Shown: positions 1 to 5,402 of the stretch, one piece after another
How positions within the stretch are numbered: position 1 is the first letter of the stretch
How the letters are laid out: each line of letters begins with the position of its first letter
NCBI GenBank assembly: GCA_937897315.1
Contig: CALCNS010000095.1
Coordinates: 1 to 5,611, forward strand
Direction of reading: 5' to 3'
Length of the DNA stretch: 5,611 nt
Origin: an uncultured Bacillota bacterium
GTDB lineage: Bacteria; Bacillota; JAAYKD01
Notes under the pieces: generated by a model
What the model was told of the DNA's origin: nothing
The model's input: only the letters and a program-made list of their open reading frames with translations
Database searches by the model: none
Position numbers and translations under genes: made by a program

Positions 1-267
1 CAAGGGGAGCTTTTGTAAAATGATCTCCATAAGGTGTATCAGTTTCTCAACGGCTGTTATTAATAATGGGGAGAATAAAAACGCAATAAGGCCAACCAGC
101 ACAATGGAAACTACATCTACGGCAAGAGCTCGCCATGGGGCTACATTCAGCCAAGAATCCCACTGGAACATCGCATAAAAAATTCGTATAGTCGGTAATA
201 GCTGAAACCCCAAATAGGCACCTGCCAGCGCTAAAAGAATTCTAATAAAAAATTTTGTTCGCTTCAC
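1..267 (-). CDS. N-terminal fragment of a membrane protein, probably PIN/TRAM-domain (YacL-like); runs off the left edge
   Basis: Only the first 89 codons are present. I chose the GTG start at 265-267 because an AGGTGAG Shine-Dalgarno-like stretch lies just upstream. An in-frame GTG three codons earlier is an alternative. The peptide begins VKRTKFFIRILLALAG and has two hydrophobic segments, about residues 8-28 and 49-71, followed by an amphipathic stretch ending ILQKLPL. That pattern of two N-terminal helices, a conserved SPLLI-like turn and a (L)QKLP segment resembles PIN/TRAM proteins of the YacL type. In that family four membrane helices precede a cytoplasmic PIN nuclease-like domain and a TRAM RNA-binding domain. 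Neither PIN nor TRAM is inside this window, so the assignment rests on the membrane part alone. The function of the family is poorly defined. It is transcribed divergently from the zinc-ribbon gene. Confidence 0.6.
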   Translation of the reverse strand, partial: MKRTKFFIRILLALAGAYLGFQLLPTIRIFYAMFQWDSWLNVAPWRALAVDVVSIVLVGLIAFLFSPLLITAVEKLIHLMEIILQKLPL

Positions 268-508
268 ATCTCTCACCTGCCTTTCGAGACATACTTTTCC
301 CAAACGAGGAGTGTCTGAATTCGAACATGTATATATTCCATACTAAAAGCCGACTTCCTTTCAAAGTCACAAATTTTTTGCAAATCTTTCGTATTTTAGC
401 CAATTGTAACCTGTGGGATGGACTTTCTTACACTTCTCCCTGTTCCTCCGCACAAACCGACTAATGCAGACAGAATAAAAACTTTTTTCACAAAATCGCA
501 AACATTCC
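268..508. other. Gene-free stretch between the divergent PIN/TRAM-like and zinc-ribbon genes
   Basis: I see no convincing gene here. The short open frames on both strands lack ribosome binding sites, and one minus-strand frame crosses the zinc-ribbon promoter. The stretch should contain the promoter and 5' leader of the minus-strand gene. The best minus-strand candidate I can pick out is TTGCGA (496-501), an 18-base spacer and TATTCT (472-477). Each hexamer matches four of six consensus bases, which is weak. If it is used, the leader would be roughly 200 nt. I recognise no known riboswitch in it. Confidence 0.4.
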
Positions 509-537
509 TTGACATAGTTTTCAATGCGTGATATAGT
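509..537 (+). promoter_or_regulatory. Strong sigma-A-type promoter of the zinc-ribbon gene
   Basis: A perfect -35 box TTGACA (509-514), a 17-base spacer and a -10 box TATAGT (532-537, five of six consensus bases) point rightward. Transcription would start near 543-545, giving a leader of about 120 nt before the start codon. The hexamers and spacing make this one of the two clearest promoters in the window. The other is the tyrS promoter. Confidence 0.85.
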
Positions 538-543
538 ATGTTC

Positions 544-665
544 GTATCTGAGAGAGGTAGCAGGCAAGATTAGGTAAACGGTTTTTATTTAGTGATCCCG
601 CTCTTAGCCACGAGACTCCAGAACAATATTTTTATGACCCGCTAGTGGTTAGGAGGAAAAAAATT
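544..665 (+). promoter_or_regulatory. Structured 5' leader that can sequester the ribosome binding site
   Basis: The leader is far longer than translation needs. Bases 601-611 (CTCTTAGCCAC) pair without interruption with 645-655 (GTGGTTAGGAG), giving 11 pairs of which two are G-U, around a 33-nt loop. This helix buries most of the AGGAGG Shine-Dalgarno sequence at 651-656. An earlier segment, 548-554 (CTGAGAG), can pair with 601-607 (CTCTTAG) through seven pairs including one G-U, which would free the ribosome site. The two pairings exclude each other, as in translational riboswitches, RNA thermometers or protein-controlled leaders. I do not recognise a known riboswitch class, and no ligand can be read from the sequence. 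The pairings were found by eye without energy calculation. Confidence 0.5.
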
Positions 666-956
666 ATGTATCAAGACAAAAACCTGCAATGCCGTGACTG
701 TGGTGTTGAATTCGTATTCACCGCCGGTGAACAAGAATTCTATGCTTCCCGTGGCTTCACCAACGAGCCCTCTCGTTGCCCCAGCTGCCGTAAAGCACGC
801 AAAAACACCCGTGGTGAAGGCCAACCGCAACAACGCGAAATGTTCGAAGCTACTTGCGCCGAATGTGGCAAAGTTGCTTATGTTCCTTTCCGTCCCACCG
901 GTGACCGCCCGGTATATTGCAAAGATTGCTACTCTGCCCACAACAACCGCTACTAA
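666..956 (+). CDS. Small protein with two zinc ribbons (zinc-ribbon domain plus CxxC-x17-CxxC domain)
   Basis: This is a 96-residue hydrophilic, probably cytosolic protein. The ATG at 666 is chosen over the in-frame GTG at 645 because the AGGAGG ribosome site (651-656) lies nine bases before this ATG. Two four-cysteine sites are visible. The first is C9-x2-C12 with C38-x2-C41, enclosing an EFVFTAGEQEFYASRGF motif typical of the 'probable zinc-ribbon' family (zf_Tbcl-like). The second is C64-x2-C67 with C85-x2-C88, exactly 17 residues apart, with VPFRPTGDRPVYC between; this fits the CxxC-x17-CxxC domain. A basic Arg/Lys linker (about 42-57) joins them. Each cluster probably binds one zinc ion. 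A role in RNA, DNA or ribosome binding is conceivable but unproven. All ten arginines use CGT or CGC, which with the strong promoter and ribosome site suggests abundant expression. It appears monocistronic, ending in its own terminator. Confidence 0.92.
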   Translation: MYQDKNLQCRDCGVEFVFTAGEQEFYASRGFTNEPSRCPSCRKARKNTRGEGQPQQREMFEATCAECGKVAYVPFRPTGDRPVYCKDCYSAHNNRY

Positions 957-1011
957 GATATAACCCAATGCTCTTATATAAAGAGCGCTAGGTCTAAGTG
1001 AGTTGAATTGT

Positions 1012-1064
1012 AAGAAGCTTCCCTACCGGTTTAACCGTACCGGTTGAGAAGCTTCTTTTTTGTT
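1012..1064 (+). terminator. Intrinsic terminator of the zinc-ribbon gene
   Basis: AAGAAGCTTC (1012-1021) pairs with GAAGCTTCTT (1048-1057) over ten bases. Inside, ACCGGT (1025-1030) pairs with ACCGGT (1039-1044), separated from the outer stem by small unpaired patches. A T-rich run follows (1056-1060 and beyond). In the opposite direction the hairpin is followed only by TACAATTC, so it would be a poor terminator for the convergent tyrS transcript. A smaller hairpin without a T-run (GCTCTT 970-975 with AAGAGC 981-986) lies between the gene and this terminator. Confidence 0.88.
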
Positions 1065-1079
1065 TTCTTTCTTCAATTG

Positions 1080-2315
1080 TTAGGAGAGAGGTACGACTCT
1101 ATGAAAAACCTTCTTCCCTTTGCGGATAATGATACGACCATTCTGTAAGTGTGATGTAGAAATTTGACTCTCGACCGAATCCACTATCTCATCTTGAATT
1201 TTGATTCCAGCTTGTTGGACCAACCTGCGGCCCTCCGATTTGCTGGAAACCAGTTTGCACTGCACCAATAAATCGATGACATTGATACCTTGATCCAATA
1301 ACTCTGCCGAAACCTCTGTTGTGGGCATGTGTGTTTCATCTCCACCACCCTCAAACAAAGCCGCTGCTGCGGCAGCAGCTTTATCTGCTTCTTCTCTTCC
1401 ATGAATCAGTGCAGTAATCGAATGTGCCAACTGTTTTTTGGCCTCATTGATGTCTGCTCCGGGAGCCGTAGCTTCTTGAATTTCCTCCATACTCATGAAA
1501 GTATACACAGACATGTATCGAGCCACATCTCCATCTTCGACATTGCGCCAGTATTGAAAGAACTCATACGGAGTCGTCTTCTCCGGATCCAACCATACAG
1601 CGCCCTTTTCAGTTTTCCCCATTTTTTGGCCACTGCTGGTTAAAAGTAAAGGTAACGTTAAAGCATACGCTTCTCCCCGTTCTAAACGGCGAATCAAATC
1701 GGCTCCGGCTAAAATATTGCTCCACTGATCATCTCCACCAATTTGTAGTTTACAGCCATAATGACGGTAAAGATTTAAGTAATCATAGGCCTGCATAATC
1801 ATATAATTAAATTCCAAGAAACTTAATCCTACATCCGGACGCTCCATGCGTGCGCGAAAGCAGTCCGCCGTGAGCATGCGATTTACGCTAAAATGAGATC
1901 CGATTTCTCTTAAGAACGGTACATATTCCAATTTCATCAACCAATCCGCATTGTCCACCATTCGTGCTTGCCCACTCGAGAAATCCAGCACTCGTTCGAG
2001 TTGACGCCGCAACCCCGCTTTATTGTGCTCAATGTCTTCCACCGTCAGCATCTTACGCATTTCCGTTTTCCCAGAAGGATCACCCACCATGGCAGTGCCA
2101 CCGCCTACCACGATGATAGGACGATGACCCATGCGTTGCATATGGGCCATCACCATAACCGGGTATAGGTGCCCTACATGTAAGCTATCGGCAGTAGGAT
2201 CAATTCCCACATACATAGTGACTCGCTCTTTGGCAAACATTTCTTTAATTTCTGTCTCGTGGCTCAATTGCTGAATAAAGCCTCTCTCCTGCAGCATTTC
2301 AAATGCAGACTTCAT
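1080..2315 (-). CDS. tyrS: Tyrosyl-tRNA synthetase
   Basis: This 411-residue cytosolic class I aminoacyl-tRNA synthetase activates tyrosine with ATP and loads it onto tRNA-Tyr. The length is normal for bacterial TyrRS. Visible signatures are the HIGH-type motif HVGH at 46-49, GDPSGK at 78-83, the tyrosine-pocket segment YMIMQAYD at 171-178, QIGGDDQW at 191-198, and the KMSKS equivalent KMGKT at 231-235. An S4 RNA-binding domain occupies about 344-405 (SKSEGRRLVQQAGIKI at 358-373) and would contact the tRNA. An alanine run at 313-319 sits in the linker before it. The ATG at 2313-2315 follows a GGGAGG ribosome site (2325-2330). Expression is controlled by the T-box leader directly upstream. The gene appears to be transcribed alone, and no strong terminator is visible on its downstream side, where it converges with the zinc-ribbon gene. 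Confidence 0.98.
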   Translation of the reverse strand: MKSAFEMLQERGFIQQLSHETEIKEMFAKERVTMYVGIDPTADSLHVGHLYPVMVMAHMQRMGHRPIIVVGGGTAMVGDPSGKTEMRKMLTVEDIEHNKAGLRRQLERVLDFSSGQARMVDNADWLMKLEYVPFLREIGSHFSVNRMLTADCFRARMERPDVGLSFLEFNYMIMQAYDYLNLYRHYGCKLQIGGDDQWSNILAGADLIRRLERGEAYALTLPLLLTSSGQKMGKTEKGAVWLDPEKTTPYEFFQYWRNVEDGDVARYMSVYTFMSMEEIQEATAPGADINEAKKQLAHSITALIHGREEADKAAAAAAALFEGGGDETHMPTTEVSAELLDQGINVIDLLVQCKLVSSKSEGRRLVQQAGIKIQDEIVDSVESQISTSHLQNGRIIIRKGKKVFHRVVPLS

Positions 2316-2343
2316 ACATTAAAACCTCCCTCATGATCATGAT

Positions 2344-2377
2344 AAAAAAAAGACACCCCCGGTAAGGGGCGTCTTTT
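2344..2377 (-). terminator. Regulated intrinsic terminator of the tyrS T-box
   Basis: In transcript sense, AAAAGACGCCCC pairs with the arm ending GGGGTGTCTTTT, with one G-U pair. A run of eight T residues follows (2344-2351), ending 28 bases before the tyrS start codon. The 5' arm overlaps the sequence needed by the antiterminator. It may also stop transcripts arriving from the upstream transporter genes. Confidence 0.93.
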
Positions 2378-2591
2378 GAACGCGGTACCACCCATATTCG
2401 AAGATTCATAGAACCCTCTCTTTGGGCTCTTCTAACGCGGAGCGAACGGCAATACCTACTTCCACCTTGTGTTAGGATGGTTTTGAATTGCAACATCGGG
2501 AGGGTATTTCCCTTTATCCTGGCTCCGGCTCACACCAACCGCCGAATCTCTGAATCCAAGAGTAAAGCTACTTCTCTCCGTCATGGTCATT
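2344..2591 (-). promoter_or_regulatory. Tyrosyl T-box riboswitch (tyrS leader)
   Basis: The tyrS leader has the parts of a classical T-box that senses uncharged tRNA. In transcript order, the Stem I AGTA element is at 2569-2572. The AG-bulge region AGAGA is near 2547-2551. The distal-loop sequence GGTTGGTGTGAGCC is at 2527-2540. A specifier TAC (2504-2506), a tyrosine codon, sits in the context GGGAAATACCC. A stem III of seven pairs follows (2424-2430 with 2410-2416), then the T-box GGGTGGTACCGCG (2381-2393). Its UGGU would pair with an ACCA tRNA end, as expected if tRNA-Tyr carries discriminator A. GGG and GCG of the T-box can pair with CCC and CGC of the terminator's 5' arm, so antiterminator and terminator exclude each other. 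Uncharged tRNA-Tyr would therefore allow read-through into tyrS. Confidence 0.96.
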
Positions 2592-2597
2592 GAATTA

Positions 2598-2626
2598 AAT
2601 ATATAAGATACCAACGGATTTGTCAA
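2598..2626 (-). promoter_or_regulatory. Promoter of the tyrS T-box transcript
   Basis: On the minus strand a perfect TTGACA (2621-2626), a 17-base spacer and TATATT (2598-2603) give a near-consensus sigma-A promoter. The start is predicted near 2591, just before the T-box Stem I. The -35 box begins only six bases after the stop codon of the MatC-like gene. Confidence 0.88.
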
Positions 2627-2632
2627 GAAATT

Positions 2633-3877
2633 TTACGAAAACCATGGCAATTGAAACAGCCCCAAGAACAATACAAAGCCAAAAAAAGTGCTAGCGATGG
2701 CTGTGATGAGTTGCTGACGAATAAATTGATTTCGGTCTTGTTCCGGAGTCAAAGAAGCCGATGCCAATGCTCCCAAGGTAGTAAAGGGACCTGTCGTAAC
2801 CAAATGACCTCCGGCGACGATAGCAGCCACCATAATAGGAGCAGATATAGGTTGTACATCTTGAAGTAAGCCGGGTAATGTTCGAATTAATGTTGGCATT
2901 ACCACTCCGGAAGCGCTAGCAAAAAATGTCATAATGGAGCTGATCACACCCATGACAGCAGGCGCTGTTTGTTCATTCATAAATCCTCTAAAAAAGCTAG
3001 TCAATAAATCAATACCACCTAAATGTGCTGTTACTTCGATAAGAGTTCCGGTTCCTGCAACCAGTATCATAGCCCCCCATGGTATCCCAGATAAGGCTTG
3101 TTTCTCCTCTGCTACACGTAAAGCCAATAAAATACCGGAAATGGCAAACGCACTTAAGCCTAAATCCCATTTCAAAAAAGCTACCACAAGTATGAGTACC
3201 GTCATCCCAGCTACAGTCCATCGATGCGAAGCGTTCAACGCGATGTTTTCTTTTTGGTTCTCCAATGGTTTTTTTGGTAATTTATACCCACCGTATGCCA
3301 GATATACTACTCCACACCAAATAAAAGCACTCAAAACCATCGCCAGCCAGGTTGTAAATGTTGTATCCACATGTAAATACTGTTGAGACAGATTCACGCC
3401 AATGATTCCCGTTGGAGCAATCGGTGACATTCCCCCGGCATTGGAACCTCCAATGAGCAATGTTGCCATGAGGATGGGAGAAATATGCATTTCCTGAGCG
3501 ATGGCCATACCTATGGGGCCCAATATTGCCACAACAGCTATATTGCCCGGTCCTATGGCGGCAAACAATGCAGCCAATCCAAAGAAAATCCAGGGAATTA
3601 AGGGACCATTCCCATTGGCCAAAGCCACACTTCGGCGAGCCAATCGTTCCAGTGTACCATTACAACGAGCCATGGAAAACAATAATGAAACTCCGATGAG
3701 TGTAACGAATAACTTTGTTGGCCAAAAAGCGATGATTTCACCTGCTGAAAACCCAGCTCCCCAGACCCCCAATAAAAAAGCAAAACCCATAGACAGGATT
3801 CCCACATTGATATCACGCCAAAAGCCAATGACAATGGCGATGACTATAGCCAACAAAGATACGGTTGCTAAATCCAT
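2633..3877 (-). CDS. MatC-like permease (ion transporter superfamily, possible dicarboxylate/malonate carrier)
   Basis: This is a 414-residue, strongly hydrophobic inner-membrane protein with about ten to twelve potential helices. The N-terminus (NVGILSMGFAFLLG, then PTKLFVTLIGVSLLFSMA and NGTLERLARR, about residues 24-82) matches the pattern of the MatC N-terminal domain family of malonate/C4-dicarboxylate carriers. Re-entrant-loop-like, Gly/Pro/Ser-rich motifs characteristic of the ion transporter superfamily occur in each half: GPGNIAVVAILGPIG (109-123) with GGSNAGGMSPIAPTG (143-157), and SGVVMPT (323-329) with TTGPFTTLGA (361-370). The likely role is uptake of a small organic anion driven by an ion gradient; the substrate cannot be read from sequence. 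The ATG start has an AAAGGAAG ribosome site seven bases upstream. It lies 32 bases after the major facilitator gene and is probably co-transcribed with it. No dedicated terminator is seen after it. Confidence 0.85.
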   Translation of the reverse strand: MDLATVSLLAIVIAIVIGFWRDINVGILSMGFAFLLGVWGAGFSAGEIIAFWPTKLFVTLIGVSLLFSMARCNGTLERLARRSVALANGNGPLIPWIFFGLAALFAAIGPGNIAVVAILGPIGMAIAQEMHISPILMATLLIGGSNAGGMSPIAPTGIIGVNLSQQYLHVDTTFTTWLAMVLSAFIWCGVVYLAYGGYKLPKKPLENQKENIALNASHRWTVAGMTVLILVVAFLKWDLGLSAFAISGILLALRVAEEKQALSGIPWGAMILVAGTGTLIEVTAHLGGIDLLTSFFRGFMNEQTAPAVMGVISSIMTFFASASGVVMPTLIRTLPGLLQDVQPISAPIMVAAIVAGGHLVTTGPFTTLGALASASLTPEQDRNQFIRQQLITAIASTFFGFVLFLGLFQLPWFS

Positions 3878-3909
3878 GAGATTCTTCCTTTCAAGCTACA
3901 CAGTAACCT

Positions 3910-5193
3910 TTACGTTCTCCTACCAAATGGCCACTTCAACTGAATGACATACGCCATGTAGATTAACCCAACCGTTCGAAACATTGTGGAGAGATAAAAT
4001 ATGGGGTTCAGTTGACTGCCAATGCTTTTGAAAATCAACATTCCTAACATAGGAAACACAAAGCCGGTAACCTGCATAGCCATATTAAAAAAAGCCATGT
4101 AGCTAGGGCGAATTGCCGGGTTTGGAGCGACGCTCAGTAGGGTATTGAATTGAGATAAATTGAATGCACCACTGGCCAAACCATTGGCGATGGACAAAGC
4201 CCAAAGTAACCAAAGGGTATTCTGGTTGACATAAGCGTGTAGCCAGGGTTGCATTAGAAATAAAAGGCATGCAATAAAATACACTTGCTTATTGCCAATT
4301 TGGTCCGATACCCTGCCCCAGAATCGATAGCTCAGTGTAGCCATAATCGTACTTAAAATCGACACCATTGCAATTTGCGTGTTGCTCAAGAGCAATACGC
4401 GCACATGTAAAATAGTCCACATGGATGCAGATATATTGAATCCAATGTAATAAATGAACGAAGCCGCGGTAAAACTTAAGAAGTGCTTGTCTTTTATCAC
4501 CAATTTCATGCCATCGAATGGCCTCTTTTGGGGTGTAGTCTCTATTTCTGCACTTTCTACTTTTACTTCTTTGATTTTCGTCAAATAATATGTGGATGCC
4601 ACTAACCCTAAAAATGCCAGAAAGAACAGAAGGCCGAAGTTATAAGGATAGGGTATGTAATCCAAAAGAGGCCCAGCCAATAACATACTTCCCAAGGTAA
4701 TCCAACCAACAATGAAATTGCGATCCCCAAAAATTCTTCCTCGATAGCGGATGGGGAAAATCTCCCCCATTAGTTGAGTCCACATGGTATTGACTACAAC
4801 AGCAGGGAAATTCATCCAGGTAACAAGAGCGATAAATACCCAGGCTTTCATGATACCAGAAATGGGTAAGAAAGGGATGATAGCATAAAACATATAATTG
4901 ATACGATGTGCCCAACACCAAGCCAACAATGGTCTCAATTTCATATCGGTTCGTTCGGTGATAATGGCAGAAGGAATTTGAGCAATCAATCCCATTAATG
5001 CCGGCCAGGCCGCTAAAAAGCCCAGCATCTGATCGGTAGCTCCTAAACGCAAGGCAAACACACCCATGAAGGACATGGTTAATCCATTCATAATACTATA
5101 AGTCATACCATCGGCGATACTATAGATGCCATTCTCTCTCATCACATCATTATCTAAATATCCAACCAGCCAATTTCGTAATTTACCTACCAT
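3910..5193 (-). CDS. Major facilitator superfamily (MFS) transporter of unknown substrate
   Basis: This 427-residue inner-membrane protein has about twelve hydrophobic segments. I set the start at the ATG at 5191-5193 (MVGKLRNWLVGYL) because AAGAGGTG lies just upstream. The open frame extends 34 codons further, but that part is polar, lacks a good ribosome site and would reach into the promoter region. MFS features are a degenerate loop 2-3 motif (about 79-88, ITERTDMKLR), a basic patch RYRGRIFGDR (149-158), a charged central loop (about 205-237), and a clear loop 8-9 motif GRVSDQIGNK (293-302), the second-half copy of the MFS A motif. Such proteins move small solutes by proton-coupled or facilitated transport. 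Nothing in the sequence fixes direction or substrate. It is the first gene of a probable two-gene operon with the MatC-like permease, divergent from the LysO-like gene. Confidence 0.88.
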   Translation of the reverse strand: MVGKLRNWLVGYLDNDVMRENGIYSIADGMTYSIMNGLTMSFMGVFALRLGATDQMLGFLAAWPALMGLIAQIPSAIITERTDMKLRPLLAWCWAHRINYMFYAIIPFLPISGIMKAWVFIALVTWMNFPAVVVNTMWTQLMGEIFPIRYRGRIFGDRNFIVGWITLGSMLLAGPLLDYIPYPYNFGLLFFLAFLGLVASTYYLTKIKEVKVESAEIETTPQKRPFDGMKLVIKDKHFLSFTAASFIYYIGFNISASMWTILHVRVLLLSNTQIAMVSILSTIMATLSYRFWGRVSDQIGNKQVYFIACLLFLMQPWLHAYVNQNTLWLLWALSIANGLASGAFNLSQFNTLLSVAPNPAIRPSYMAFFNMAMQVTGFVFPMLGMLIFKSIGSQLNPIFYLSTMFRTVGLIYMAYVIQLKWPFGRRT

Positions 5194-5275
5194 TTTACAC
5201 CTCTTGCAGAATCCATTTGCATTACAGATGACAATTGCTTTCCAATTCGCCCTTCTTTGCTTACTTCCCTTTACC

Positions 5276-5302
5276 AGTATACCCGACTCTGTCAACTCTC
5301 AC
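5276..5302 (-). promoter_or_regulatory. Tentative promoter of the transporter operon
   Basis: On the minus strand a good -10 hexamer TATACT (5276-5281) lies about 85 bases before the MFS start codon. Its 17-base-spaced -35 partner TAGTGA is poor. A perfect TTGACA (5290-5295) is present but only eight bases from the TATACT, too close to pair with it. A different pair farther upstream (TTGTAG, 18 bases, TAATAG) is equally weak. The short inverted repeat AATTG-CTTTC-CAATT (5233-5247) lies downstream and could be an operator, but it is small enough to be chance. Confidence 0.3.
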
Positions 5303-5345
5303 TATTATGGAGATTCCTAACAAATCTACAATCGACAAACAAGGG

Positions 5346-5374
5346 TTGTAAAATCATCATTGACCCGTTATACT
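5346..5374 (+). promoter_or_regulatory. Promoter of the LysO-like gene
   Basis: TTGTAA (5346-5351), a 17-base spacer and TATACT (5369-5374) form a good sigma-A-like promoter. The start is predicted near 5381, only about 20 bases before the start codon. Such a short leader leaves no room for a riboswitch, so lysine-riboswitch control of this promoter is unlikely. Confidence 0.65.
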
Positions 5375-5402
5375 AATCCATATCAACGAGAGGAGTATCC
5401 AG

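Noticed and set aside
255..464. 69-codon plus-strand open frame
   Set aside because: It overlaps the start of the PIN/TRAM-like gene on the other strand, has no ribosome site and looks like random composition.
367..567. 66-codon minus-strand open frame between the divergent genes
   Set aside because: It runs through the strong plus-strand promoter at 509-537, has no convincing ribosome site and resembles no family I know.
546..567. Resemblance of ATCTGAGAGAGGTAGCAGG to the 5' end of a SAM-I riboswitch
   Set aside because: The remaining conserved SAM-I core segments are absent, and the downstream gene is unrelated to methionine metabolism.
634..645. Three-codon upstream open frame (ATG ACC CGC TAG) in the zinc-ribbon leader
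   Set aside because: It has no ribosome site of its own and sits in the loop of the predicted hairpin. It is probably chance.
645..665. In-frame GTG at 645 as start of the zinc-ribbon gene, adding seven residues (VVRRKKI)
   Set aside because: These codons overlap the AGGAGG ribosome binding site itself, and the ATG at 666 is correctly spaced from it.
970..986. Hairpin GCTCTT/AAGAGC as a terminator of the zinc-ribbon gene or tyrS
   Set aside because: No T-run follows it in either direction. The stronger hairpin at 1012-1057 explains termination of the zinc-ribbon gene.
2299..2496. 65-codon minus-strand open frame just upstream of tyrS
   Set aside because: It lies within the T-box leader, spanning the T-box sequence and terminator, so it is structural RNA and not a peptide gene.
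2934..3386. 150-codon plus-strand open frame opposite the MatC-like gene, and a similar one at 3501-3947
   Set aside because: Both are mirror frames of a hydrophobic transporter gene with clear family motifs, and neither has a ribosome site or domain pattern.
5233..5247. Inverted repeat AATTG-CTTTC-CAATT as an operator for the transporter operon
   Set aside because: Five-base arms in AT-rich DNA are common by chance, and no regulator gene is nearby to support it.
5194..5295. 34-codon N-terminal extension of the MFS gene containing three cysteines
   Set aside because: It lacks a good ribosome site and overlaps the likely promoter region. The ATG at 5191-5193 has AAGAGGTG just upstream and begins a normal MFS N-terminus.
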